Source of the DNA: Streptomyces camponoticapitis
Lineage (GTDB): Bacteria > Actinomycetota > Actinomycetes > Streptomycetales > Streptomycetaceae
Reading direction: 5' to 3'
DNA length: 64,000 nt
Assembly (NCBI RefSeq): GCF_014646115.1
Contig: NZ_BMMV01000004.1
Coordinates: 229,966 to 293,965 of the forward strand
A program made the translations under genes and the position numbers. Every line of letters starts with the position of its first letter. Position 1 is the first letter of the stretch. The notes under the pieces are model-generated. The model did not search any database. It had not been told where the DNA came from and saw only the letters and a program-made list of their open reading frames with translations. Of this stretch, positions 23,171 through 31,532 are shown in pieces.

Positions 23171-24172
23171 GTGCTGCGAGTCGATCTCCGTGGACGGGAG
23201 CTCAACCGGCTGCGCGTGGCGGACGGAGCGGACGCTCTGTGGGAGGCCGCGCTCAGCCTGCACCTGCTCCAGAACCAGCACGTACCGCCCGCCTTCGCGC
23301 CCTGGCGGCGCGAGGTCCGCACCGCCCTGGAACGCGCCGGACTCGCCTCGGCCGTAAGGGAGTTGATGGTGCTCTGCCCCTCGGCCGCGTACTTCCCCGA
23401 CTTCCTCACCCCCGGCCGGGGCGAGCTGGACCTGGACATCGGTGTGGACCGGCTGCTGTCAACTCCCCGCCGCCGACTGGTCGCCGATCTCGCGCGACTC
23501 TACGCGCGCAGATCCGGGCCGGTCCCGGCCACCGTACGGCGGCTCGCCGAGGGGGACGTGGAGGCCCTGCGCTGGCTCGGCTCGACGCTGCGGCGTTACT
23601 ACTCCGTCGCCGTGGCGCCGTATCTGCCCGCGATCCGGGCCCAGGCCGCGGCCGACCGTTCCCGCCGCGCGGAGGCCGCGCTGGGCGGGGGAGCGGAGGG
23701 GCTGCTGGCCAGTTACGAGGAGATGCCCGGCTGGCGCTGCGAGGAGGGGATCCTGCGCACGCCGTATCCGGTCAGCCGCGAACTCCAGCTGTCCGGGCAG
23801 ACGCTGACCCTGGTGCCGGGTTTCTTCTGCGTCGGTACGCCACTGGCCCTGGTCGACGACGAGCTTCCCCCGGTGCTGGTCCACCCGCTCTCCCCGGCCC
23901 CCGGCTGGCTGGTGCGCTCCCGGCTGGGCGAGGCGACCCCGCCGGTGGCCCAGCTGATCGGCACCTCGCGCGCCAGGCTGCTCGAACTGCTCGACCGGCC
24001 GATGACGACGACGGGCCTGGCGGGGGCTTTACGGATGGCGCCCTCCACGGCGAGCCGTCACGCCTCCGTGCTCCGGGAGGCGGGTCTGCTGACCTCGCGC
24101 CGGCACGGAAACCGGATGATGCACCACCGCACCCAGCTGGGCAAGGCCTTGCTGGACGGCCCTGCGCCCTGA
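23171..24172 (+). CDS. ArsR-type winged-helix regulator with large N-terminal domain (DUF5937-like)
   Basis: A 333-residue protein starting at GTG 23171 behind GGGGGAGT. The C-terminal ~75 residues form a winged helix of the ArsR type (RLLELLDRPMTTTGLAGALRMAPSTASRHASVLREAGLL). The N-terminal ~250 residues match the layout of the DUF5937 domain found on actinobacterial ArsR-like regulators (ELNRLRVADGADALWEAALSL, then YYSVAVAPYL and TLVPGFF). No metal-binding Cys/His cluster is seen, so the signal is unlikely to be a metal. No adjacent target gene is evident. Confidence 0.82.
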   Translation: MLRVDLRGRELNRLRVADGADALWEAALSLHLLQNQHVPPAFAPWRREVRTALERAGLASAVRELMVLCPSAAYFPDFLTPGRGELDLDIGVDRLLSTPRRRLVADLARLYARRSGPVPATVRRLAEGDVEALRWLGSTLRRYYSVAVAPYLPAIRAQAAADRSRRAEAALGGGAEGLLASYEEMPGWRCEEGILRTPYPVSRELQLSGQTLTLVPGFFCVGTPLALVDDELPPVLVHPLSPAPGWLVRSRLGEATPPVAQLIGTSRARLLELLDRPMTTTGLAGALRMAPSTASRHASVLREAGLLTSRRHGNRMMHHRTQLGKALLDGPAP

Positions 24173-24251
24173 GGGGCGGTGGTGCATCAGCGGTGCTGCG
24201 TGAACGATGTCGCGTCAACGGTGCTGCGCCGGCGGTGGTCCCCGGCGCGTG

Positions 24252-24280
24252 TTACGTGGTGCGCCTTTACGTGGTGCGCC
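24252..24280. repeat. Two-copy 15-bp tandem repeat
   Basis: TTACGTGGTGCGCC occurs twice, spaced by one base, just after the amidase stop codon. No function is apparent; it lies in the short gap between convergent genes. Confidence 0.7.
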
Positions 24281-24286
24281 GCCCGG

Positions 24287-25684
24287 TCAGCAGGTGGGCA
24301 CGCCCGGCAGCCACGAGTCCGAGACATCGATGAAGATGTTCGAGATGTAGCCGCCGTAGTCCGGCAGATAGGACCAGGCGTCGTTGCTGTAGCCCTGGTA
24401 GTTGACCAGCTGTCCGCGCTTCTGGCACTGGACCCTGACCGATGTCGGCCCCGCCAGGCTGGCGACCTGCGCCGAGGTGGTCGTCGCCTCCTGACGGATG
24501 CTCACGCCGGTGCCCCACGTGGGGAACGAGGTGCCGGGGCCGGGGCCCGGGTCACCGGTGCCGCCGTTGACCAGCGACATGTAGTAGGTCCAGTTCCAGT
24601 TAGCCCCGGGGTCGCTGTGGTCGTTGCCCGGTACCTCGCTGTGCCCGACGACGCCCGTGCGGGTGCGCGGGATGCCGTACTTCGCCGTGAGGTGACGGGT
24701 CAGCGCGGCCGACGAGCGGTACATCGAGTCGGTGAACCAGGACGGGTCGGCGACGAAGCCCTCGTGCTCGATCCCGATGGAGCTCGGGTTGCCCGACCGC
24801 GCGTGCCAGGCGGTGTTGGCGTCGCGGACCATCTGGGTGACCTGGCCGTCCGAGGAGCGGACCACGTAGTGCGCGCTGACCTTGGAGGACGGGTTCTGGA
24901 ACCAGCTGATGGTGCCGGCGTACGACCCCTGTGTGACGTGGACGACCACCTTGTTGATCGCCGCCGTACGGCCGGTCTGGTAGTTGGACGTGCTCGCCGG
25001 GACCCAGAGGGCCGCCGGGTAGTCGTCGCTCAGCACACCGAGGTCGGAGGCGATGCTCGCGTACCTGCCGCGGTCCGGCGTCACCTTGCGGGCCTTGAGG
25101 AGGATCTGCTCGTTGCCGGCGGCCTGTGCGCGCAGCCCCTTGTTCAGCAGGTCGTACGCGGTGTCCGCGTACAGCCGCGCGGTCCGGTCGTTCGTCGCGG
25201 CGCCGTACTCGGCGGCGACCGGGTACCACTCGGCGAGCGAATCGCGGTCGGTGGCGTCCAGGCCCTGTTCGTCGGCGACGGCGCGCAGGACCGCCGCGGC
25301 GCCGCGGATGTTGGTGGCGGTGTCCTTCTTCAACTCGGCCACCGACTCGCCGGTGAGCTTCGCGGCCCGCTCCAGGGTCTTGTGCTCCGGCTGGCTGACC
25401 AGGTGCATCACGCCGTAGCCGTTGGCCTGACTGGGTCTGCCGCCGTGACCGTCGAGGTGCGTCTCGCCGTATCCGACGGCGATGAGCAGATCACGGGGTA
25501 CGTCGTACTCGGCGGCGGCCTTCGAGAACGCCGTGTTCATCACGCCGGCGCCGGTGTCCGGGCCGGCTCCGTCGCCGGGGTACGGCGCGGCCCCCGCCGG
25601 CTGGCCGGTGAGGGCCAGCGACGCGGCGACCACGGTGCCGAGGAGTGCGGCCCGGCCGCGCTTCCAGCCTGTCATCAAGGTCAT
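24287..25684 (-). CDS. Secreted N-acetylmuramoyl-L-alanine amidase with C-terminal SH3-like module
   Basis: A 465-residue secreted enzyme. Residues 1-34 are a signal peptide (ending PAGAAP). Residues ~50-190 resemble a lytic-transglycosylase-like helical domain (YDVPRDLLIAVGYGETHLDG, then ANGYGVMHLV). Residues ~215-375 are an Amidase_2 domain: His in VVVHVTQGS, 'SAHYVVRSSDGQVTQMVRD' and the second ligand region GHSEVPGNDHSDPG. The last 80 residues (nt 24290-24529) are the module shared with the proteins at 11235 and 25933, ending LPGVPTC. It lies divergent from an M23 peptidase carrying the same module, so the pair may act together on peptidoglycan. Two adjacent ATGs (25684, 25675) are possible starts. 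Confidence 0.87.
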   Translation of the reverse strand: MTLMTGWKRGRAALLGTVVAASLALTGQPAGAAPYPGDGAGPDTGAGVMNTAFSKAAAEYDVPRDLLIAVGYGETHLDGHGGRPSQANGYGVMHLVSQPEHKTLERAAKLTGESVAELKKDTATNIRGAAAVLRAVADEQGLDATDRDSLAEWYPVAAEYGAATNDRTARLYADTAYDLLNKGLRAQAAGNEQILLKARKVTPDRGRYASIASDLGVLSDDYPAALWVPASTSNYQTGRTAAINKVVVHVTQGSYAGTISWFQNPSSKVSAHYVVRSSDGQVTQMVRDANTAWHARSGNPSSIGIEHEGFVADPSWFTDSMYRSSAALTRHLTAKYGIPRTRTGVVGHSEVPGNDHSDPGANWNWTYYMSLVNGGTGDPGPGPGTSFPTWGTGVSIRQEATTTSAQVASLAGPTSVRVQCQKRGQLVNYQGYSNDAWSYLPDYGGYISNIFIDVSDSWLPGVPTC

Positions 25685-25932
25685 CGGTCTTCTCTCCGCT
25701 CTGTCGTGCGCGGGTTCTGGACCAGCGCGCACTAGTGGGGGCAAGGCGGGTGAGGAACTGTCAACTCCGCAATGGTGGAGTGCCGACTTGTCAGGAGCAA
25801 GACATTTCATCTCCGACGAAAGGCGCCGTCCAGTCGTTGTGACCCAGGGCGGCCGTCGCTACTTTTGCCGGGTCTCGCAGCGGTCGTGGCTCGCCGCCCG
25901 ACCGGCTGCAACCCCCACACCCGGGAGCGTTC

Positions 25933-26763
25933 GTGACCCGTCTCAGACGTCTATCGACCACATTCGCCGGTATGCTCCTCATACTTGTCGGGATGCTGAC
26001 GGTACCCGCTGGAGCGGCCGAAGCGGCCGAAGCGGGCGCCTCCGACACGGCCGCCGTGGCCGCGGCCCCCAACTTCAAGGCCCCCTACCCGTGCGGCCAG
26101 CGGTGGACCTACAGCCACCACTCTGCCGAGGTCCGCCGCGCGCTCGACTTCGTACGCGCCGACGGCGGCACCACCAACGGCACCCCGGCCCTCGCGTCGG
26201 CCGCCGGCACCGCGACCCGGCACAGCCAGCCGAGCGGCGCCGGCAACTACATCTCCATCGACCACGGCGGCGGCTGGAAGACGTACTACTTCCACCTGGG
26301 CTCCTACTCGGTGGCCAGCGGACAGTTCGTCAACCAGGGCCAGCAGATCGGCACCACCGGGTCCAGCGGCAACTCCTCCGGCCCCCACCTGCACTACGAG
26401 CAGCTGCTCAACGGCGTCGGCCAGAACATCGTCATCAACGGCGGCGGCCTCCCCTACCCCGGCAGCTACAACCAGTCCTTCCTGACCAGCGACAACGGCT
26501 GCGGCGGAGGCGGCGGCACCCCCTTCATGACCTGGGGCACCGGCGTCAGCGTCCGCGCCGACGCCCGGCTGAACGCGGCAGTCGTCACCCGGCTGCCCGG
26601 CCCCACCAGCGTCCACGTCGTCTGCCAGAAGCAGGGCGACACCGTGAACGCCGAGGGGTACAGCAACAACTGGTGGAGCAAGCTGCGCGACCAGGGCGGC
26701 TTCATCTCCAACATCTACATCGACCACCCTGCGGCCCAGCTCCCGGGCGTGCCGATCTGCTGA
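25933..26763 (+). CDS. Secreted M23 family metallopeptidase with C-terminal SH3-like module
   Basis: A 276-residue secreted enzyme starting at GTG 25933. Residues 1-33 are a signal peptide. The catalytic domain (residues ~48-190) is LasA/lysostaphin-like: first zinc ligands in 'HHSAEVRRALDF' (H-x-n-D) and the H-x-H motif in SSGPHLHYE, so it is predicted to be an active endopeptidase cutting peptidoglycan cross-bridges. A Gly-rich linker (GCGGGGGTP) leads to the C-terminal 80-residue module (nt 26521-26760) ending LPGVPIC, shared with the amidase opposite and with the protein at 11235. The 248-base gap between the divergent genes holds their promoters. Confidence 0.9.
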   Translation: MTRLRRLSTTFAGMLLILVGMLTVPAGAAEAAEAGASDTAAVAAAPNFKAPYPCGQRWTYSHHSAEVRRALDFVRADGGTTNGTPALASAAGTATRHSQPSGAGNYISIDHGGGWKTYYFHLGSYSVASGQFVNQGQQIGTTGSSGNSSGPHLHYEQLLNGVGQNIVINGGGLPYPGSYNQSFLTSDNGCGGGGGTPFMTWGTGVSVRADARLNAAVVTRLPGPTSVHVVCQKQGDTVNAEGYSNNWWSKLRDQGGFISNIYIDHPAAQLPGVPIC

Positions 26764-26811
26764 CGGTACGTCGGCGAACTCGGCACACACGCGGACGAAC
26801 GGACCGGCGGC

Positions 26812-29175
26812 TCAGGAGGGCAGACCCCACCGAGCCGCCGGAGCGTTCGGTTCGACCGGCCGGACGCGGAGGGAGGGCCGGTCACCGGCAGCGGTGATCA
26901 GCGCCGCGTCCCCCTTGCGCAGCGGAATCCGCAGGGCCCCGCCGGGGGCCTCCTCGTACGCGATCGGCCTGCCCCACCGGTCACGCACATCGACCGGGCC
27001 CTCGACCCCGTGCTGTACGACGCACGGCGCGCCCGCCTCGCTGGTGATCCTCACCCAGCGGGTGCGGCCCGCCTCGCGGACCGCGCTCAGCAGGAAGGCG
27101 CCCTGCGTACGGAAGTCGTGCAGCACCAGTTCACGCCACTCGGCGGGTACCGCAGGGAAGACCCGCACCACACCGCCCCACGACTGGCAGAGCATGTCGT
27201 GCATCGACTGGGCGGCCGACAGGGGGGTCTCGATGACCGGGCCCGATTCCTTGTACATCGTGTTGGGCTGGATGAAACGGTCCATCAGCTCTCCCAGATG
27301 CCCCAGCGCGTCCTCGCCCTTGCCGAGCAGCGCCGACATCGAGGCGGCTCCGGTGAAGGTGTAGCCCTGGAGGGCGCCCTCGAAGCTGATCCAGTGCGCG
27401 AGAGACGTCTCGATCAGCGCGCGCTCCTCGGGCGTGCGGCCGGTGATCTCGTACAGCGGATAGACCGCGAGCAGATGCGAGTAGTGCCGGTGCGACTTGG
27501 CGAACGGCACCTGCGCGCCGATCATGAAGCCGTTGCCGTCCGTCGGATACGGCACGAGCCTGGCCAGGACCTCCTGCCAGCGCGGCGCCAACGGGTCGTC
27601 GACGCCGAGGATTTCGGCGGAGTCGAGCAGCGTCCGGCAGCCCCAGCGCAGCAGCATCAGGTCGTAGTTGCAGTCGGTCGAGTTGACCCCGTACTCGGGC
27701 GACGACGTCGCCGGCAGATGCAGTTTGCCGTCCGGTCCGGGGGTCAGGAAGTGCAGGTAGTAGTTGACGGCCCTGCGCAGCAGCGGGAACAGGACGTCGC
27801 GCAGGATCGACTCGTCCATCGTGTGCCGGTAGCTGAGCCAGACGTTGTGCAGCGCCCAGGTGAGATTGCCGACCTCGGGCGTCGGCGGCTCCTGGCCGGG
27901 GATGCCGACGCCGAAGCCCTGATCGGGCGGGGTCGCACCGCCGTTGACCAGACCGGCGTCGGTGGTGCGCGGGACGGCGGCCGAGTCGCTCCGGTACGGC
28001 GCCGGGACCTCCGCCGTGAGCCGGTCCCGGAACTCGCCCAACGCCCTTGTGACGGCGTCGAGTTCGAGATGGTTGGAGCCGTGGATCAGCCAGTACTCCA
28101 ACTGCACGTTGAGATTCCACCAGGTGGCCGGCCAGGGCGTGCTCTCCAGCCAGGGCCCGCACGTCGCCATCACGGGCGCGTCCTTGCGGGCGGCGGAGGC
28201 GATCTTGTAGAGCTGGATCCAGTAGAAGCCCTGGAGCCGCGCGTCGGGCAGCGAGAGGAAGCTCTTGCGGTAGTAGCGCTGCCACCACACGCGGTGCGGC
28301 AGGACGAAGAGGTCGTACGGCGCGAGCGCGGCGCCCCGCACCGTACGCAGCGCCTGGTCGCGAGCGGTCGTGCGCGGGTGGGAGTGGGCCACCGCCACGT
28401 ACAGGGTGCGGCCGCCGCGGCGTTCACGGTCGCGCCAGGCGGTGACGTGCTGGCCGCCCGCGAGCAACGGCTGTACGGCGGCTGTCAGTTGACCGAGCGC
28501 GTCGCCGTGGTCCTCGATCACGGCGGGCGGATTGGCCTCGTACCCCTCGGGTACCGGTTTATGCGCGGCCCGCGGGCTGATCGACTCCGCGGGGTGGAAG
28601 ACCCAGCGGAAGTCCCGCTCGCCCCGGCTCGGGGTGACCTCGACCGCCAGGACGGACGTCGAGGCGTGGACGAACGCGCGCAGCCGCAGCGTGCCCCGGT
28701 CGGTGGTGAGCGTGCCGGTCAGCTCGGCGTCGCGGAGCCGCAGCCGCCAGTCGACCCCGGCGATCGTGCCGACGGGCTCCAGGGTGAAGTGCCCGACCGG
28801 CAGCCGGGCGAGACCGAAGAGCGAACCGAACTCCGGCCGGTGGTCCTGCACCTCGGAGTGCTGCACAGTGAAACGGACCGCGTTCCCGCCCGGCTCGGCG
28901 TAGATGCCGGAGCCGAGGAAGCCGTTGCCGATGAACGGTCCCTCGAACCAGGTCGTGGGCAGCTTCCGCCAGACCGGGTCGGCGTCGTCGAGGACCCGGC
29001 GCCAGCTGTCCTGCGCCGCGCGCGGTTCGACGGCGGCGGCCGGTGGCGCGGGTGCCGCCGTCAGGGACGCGCCCGCCGCCTGGGCGGGGACGGCGGCCAC
29101 GCCCCCGGCGACGAGCGCGCCGCCGATCGCGGTGCCACCGGCGAGTACGTCTCTTCGCGACGGGGTCGTTGCCAT
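26812..29175 (-). CDS. Tat-exported GH95-type alpha-L-fucosidase/galactosidase-like glycosidase
   Basis: A 787-residue protein with a twin-arginine signal (SRRDVLAGG, cleaved after an AQA-like site). Domain order is that of GH95: an N-terminal beta-super-sandwich (to ~residue 320), an (alpha/alpha)6 barrel and a C-terminal beta domain. The barrel shows WWNLNVQLEYW, which places Asn-x-Asn where the catalytic Asn pair of GH95 lies, 'PATSSPEYG' where the acidic residue is expected, and 'HRHYSHLLAVYPLYEITG', the family's HrH-SHL-P motif. GH95 enzymes cut terminal alpha-1,2-L-fucose or L-galactose from plant glycans. Start at ATG 29175 (MATTPSRRD); an ATG 12 codons earlier would break the Tat signal. 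Confidence 0.82.
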   Translation of the reverse strand: MATTPSRRDVLAGGTAIGGALVAGGVAAVPAQAAGASLTAAPAPPAAAVEPRAAQDSWRRVLDDADPVWRKLPTTWFEGPFIGNGFLGSGIYAEPGGNAVRFTVQHSEVQDHRPEFGSLFGLARLPVGHFTLEPVGTIAGVDWRLRLRDAELTGTLTTDRGTLRLRAFVHASTSVLAVEVTPSRGERDFRWVFHPAESISPRAAHKPVPEGYEANPPAVIEDHGDALGQLTAAVQPLLAGGQHVTAWRDRERRGGRTLYVAVAHSHPRTTARDQALRTVRGAALAPYDLFVLPHRVWWQRYYRKSFLSLPDARLQGFYWIQLYKIASAARKDAPVMATCGPWLESTPWPATWWNLNVQLEYWLIHGSNHLELDAVTRALGEFRDRLTAEVPAPYRSDSAAVPRTTDAGLVNGGATPPDQGFGVGIPGQEPPTPEVGNLTWALHNVWLSYRHTMDESILRDVLFPLLRRAVNYYLHFLTPGPDGKLHLPATSSPEYGVNSTDCNYDLMLLRWGCRTLLDSAEILGVDDPLAPRWQEVLARLVPYPTDGNGFMIGAQVPFAKSHRHYSHLLAVYPLYEITGRTPEERALIETSLAHWISFEGALQGYTFTGAASMSALLGKGEDALGHLGELMDRFIQPNTMYKESGPVIETPLSAAQSMHDMLCQSWGGVVRVFPAVPAEWRELVLHDFRTQGAFLLSAVREAGRTRWVRITSEAGAPCVVQHGVEGPVDVRDRWGRPIAYEEAPGGALRIPLRKGDAALITAAGDRPSLRVRPVEPNAPAARWGLPS

Positions 29176-29315
29176 GGCGCCTCCCGGCAGTTTTGACCGC
29201 TCGGACTCCACTGACGCATTGATTCATCCGAGCTATTCACTGACGGAAGGTAGAGGTGGGGCTGAGGTGCGTCAACACGGTGGGAGAGATCCGATGTGTA
29301 GAAGGGTGGATGGCG

Positions 29316-29352
29316 GTCACCCCGCGGCGACACCATGGCGCGGCGGGGTGAC
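29316..29352 (-). terminator. Hairpin terminator after the DUF456 gene
   Basis: GTCACCCCGC and GCGGGGTGAC form a perfect 10-bp stem around a 17-base loop, ten bases after the stop of the minus-strand gene at 29362. Confidence 0.7.
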
Positions 29353-29361
29353 GTCGTACGT

Positions 29362-29844
29362 TCAGCCCCAGACCGTCGCGCCGAGCCATGTGCCCATCAC
29401 GAGCAGACAGCAGAACAGCTCGACCAGCACCGGGTAGCCCGCGCTCCGCATCACCGTGCGCGTCGACGCCCAGCCGTCCCGGTGGCTGCCCAGCCGTACG
29501 CGCTCAACCCCGTAGACGCCGCCGACGAAGCCCACCACCGCGCCCACCACCGGCACCACGAAGAAACCCACGATCCCCGCGAGCCCACCCGCCAGCAGCG
29601 TGCGCCGCCGGGTCCCCGTCTCGCGCGTGCGTCTGGACGGCAGCAAGGGTCTGAGCGCCTGGTTGAGCAGCAGCAGCGCCGTGGACCCGATCAGTACCGC
29701 CCACGCGGTCCCCGAGGTGTCGCTCAGCGCCCACCAGACCACGGCGGCCCAGACGATGGCGGGTCCCGGCACGCCGGGGATCAGCACGCCGATGACGCCC
29801 AGCAGCATGACCAGAGCCACCAGCACGAGCTGCCACACGTCCAT
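29362..29844 (-). CDS. DUF456 family membrane protein
   Basis: A 160-residue membrane protein with four or five hydrophobic segments and the DUF456 pattern: 'LVMLLGVIGVLIPGVPGPAIVWAAVVWWAL' at the N-terminus and 'GGLAGIVGFFVVPVVGAVVGFVGGVYGVE' in the middle (Gly-rich helices). Function of the family is unknown; it is widespread as a small inner-membrane protein. A start at ATG 29844 places the first helix at the very N-terminus; the upstream extension is Arg/Pro-rich. Confidence 0.83.
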   Translation of the reverse strand: MDVWQLVLVALVMLLGVIGVLIPGVPGPAIVWAAVVWWALSDTSGTAWAVLIGSTALLLLNQALRPLLPSRRTRETGTRRRTLLAGGLAGIVGFFVVPVVGAVVGFVGGVYGVERVRLGSHRDGWASTRTVMRSAGYPVLVELFCCLLVMGTWLGATVWG

Positions 29845-30053
29845 CTGCCCAGGGTGCAGGATCCCGGGGGGAGTGGCACGCGGACGGGGACCCGTGGGCC
29901 GGGCCCCTCCGGCGGATTCACGGGGTCCGCCTCGCGGTCGCACGCGCCGGATGCCACGTGCCCGGCTCTGACGCCGCGTGCCCCGCTCTGTGGGCGGGCG
30001 GTGCCGTTTGTCGGGCAGTCCCGGCCGGGGCCGATCCGCCGGGTCGGGTCCGC

Positions 30054-31070
30054 TCAGGCGCGCAGGTCGCGCGCCACCCAGCCCTTCTCGTACGCGTGCC
30101 AGCCCAGCTGGAGCCGGGTCGTCACGCCCGCCAGCTCCATCAGGCCCTTCACCCGGCGCTGTACGGTCCGCAGCCCCAGATCCAGCTGTTTGGCGACGCT
30201 CGCGTCCGTCATCCCCGCGAGCAGCAGCGAGAGCACCTCCAGATCGGTCTCGTCCGGCCCGGCGGCCGCGCCCTCCGTCACCGTCGCCCCGTCCCGGCCG
30301 GCCCCGTCCGCGCCCGGCACCAGCCGCAGGGGCAGCGCGTCGCGCCAGACCGCCTCGAAGAGCCCGGACAGGGACTCCAGCAGCCCGCTGGCGTGCACGA
30401 CCAGGGCCGCGGGCTCCGCGTCGCCCGCCGTCAGCGGCACCATCGCCAGGGCCCGGTCGGCGATCATCAGCTTCGTCGGCACCCGGTCGACGACCCGTAC
30501 CTGCTCGTCACGGCCGAGAGCCGCCGACAGCTCGGTGATCCCGTCGGGCAGCGAGAGCACCTCGCGTTCGATCACCACGCGGTAGCGGACGCCGCGCGTC
30601 ACCACCCGCTCCTCGGACTCGTTCTCCACCCCCGACACCACCACCGGCCTGCCGGTGACCAGTGCCCGGATCTCCTCCGCCGCCCCCAGCTGGAGCTGGT
30701 GGAAACGGTGCGCCACCGCGCTCGCACCCGTCACCACCTCGACCAGATCGTGCACGGCCGGCCCCGCCGACTCGGCCCGGTACTCCTCCGCGAGCAGCAC
30801 GGCCGCCAGTTCGGCCCGCTCCAGCTCGTGCCGCTGCTGGGTGAGCAGCGCGCCCAGCGCCACCGCGGGTGGCGCGGCCACCCAGCGCCCCGTGCGGGCC
30901 GACGACTGCGCGGCCAGCCCCTGCTGCTCCAGCCTGCGCAGCGCGCGCTCGGTGTCCTGCTCGGGTATCGCGAGCCGGTGTGCCAGATCGGCGGCCTCGG
31001 CGGCGCCCAGTGCCACCAGCGCCCGATACGCCGACTCCTGTCTCTCGTCGAGACCTATTGCTCCCAGCAC
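30054..31070 (-). CDS. TrmB/LuxR-type two-headed transcriptional regulator
   Basis: A 338-residue regulator. Residues ~1-75 are a TrmB-like winged helix (LDERQESAYRALVALGAAEAADLAHRLAI, ending in a wing and 'LAAQSSARTGRWVA'); residues ~110-255 are a non-catalytic PLD-like/sensor region; residues ~275-335 are a LuxR/GerE helix-turn-helix with VLSLLLAGMTDASVAKQLDLGLRTV split over its two helices. This dual architecture is frequent in Streptomyces and of unknown signal. The gene is transcribed alone. ATG start at 31070 agrees with the family's 'GLDERQESAY' opening. Confidence 0.85.
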   Translation of the reverse strand: MLGAIGLDERQESAYRALVALGAAEAADLAHRLAIPEQDTERALRRLEQQGLAAQSSARTGRWVAAPPAVALGALLTQQRHELERAELAAVLLAEEYRAESAGPAVHDLVEVVTGASAVAHRFHQLQLGAAEEIRALVTGRPVVVSGVENESEERVVTRGVRYRVVIEREVLSLPDGITELSAALGRDEQVRVVDRVPTKLMIADRALAMVPLTAGDAEPAALVVHASGLLESLSGLFEAVWRDALPLRLVPGADGAGRDGATVTEGAAAGPDETDLEVLSLLLAGMTDASVAKQLDLGLRTVQRRVKGLMELAGVTTRLQLGWHAYEKGWVARDLRA

Positions 31071-31532
31071 CCCTCGAACCCCTCCCCGGAGTTACGTTCA
31101 AACCCGGCCACCGGTGGCGGATACCGGCCACGGCGTAAACCCGCCGCGCACATCATCCCCGCATCATGCGCCACTCTGCCAATGTGGCGACATTGCCGGA
31201 TCAACAGGCCCCAGGCATATGCCCGGTGCCGGGCGGGTGGGCCGGCCTTCGTATGCCGGATAAGCTGACTACCCGGACGTTCCCGTCGAACCCCGACGAG
31301 TCGCTACGATTCGAATCGGCGTACGGTCGCCGTACGGTCGTTTTCCGGCCCCGAATCCTGGTCGGCGCACCTGGTGCGCTCCGACCTGCCGAACGTCCGC
31401 CGGGCGTCCTTCCCGTGGGGGGTGGGGCCGCCCGGCGGACTTGGGCCGCCCGGCCCCGACGTCATCGACGCCTGCCTCTTATTTTTCGTGCTGTCCCGTT
31501 TTCTGACGCCCCGTGCGGTCGACAATAGGAGC
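31071..31532. other. Intergenic region between divergent TrmB/LuxR and PP2C-like genes
   Basis: No gene is supported in these 462 bases. It holds a perfect 12-bp palindrome CGATTCGAATCG (31307-31318), two direct copies of GTACGGTCG (31321-31329 and 31332-31340) directly after it, and an AT-richer stretch near 31481-31507 that may be the promoter of the gene at 31533. Confidence 0.5.

Noticed and set aside
24252..24280. Two-copy 15-bp repeat as a start of a repeat array
   Set aside because: Only two copies and no further spacing pattern; not CRISPR-like.
25685..25932. A c-di-AMP (ydaO-type) riboswitch upstream of the wall hydrolases
   Set aside because: Such elements often precede Streptomyces wall hydrolases, but the conserved GGGTGAATC-like core and flanking pairing are not present in either direction here or before the gene at 11235.
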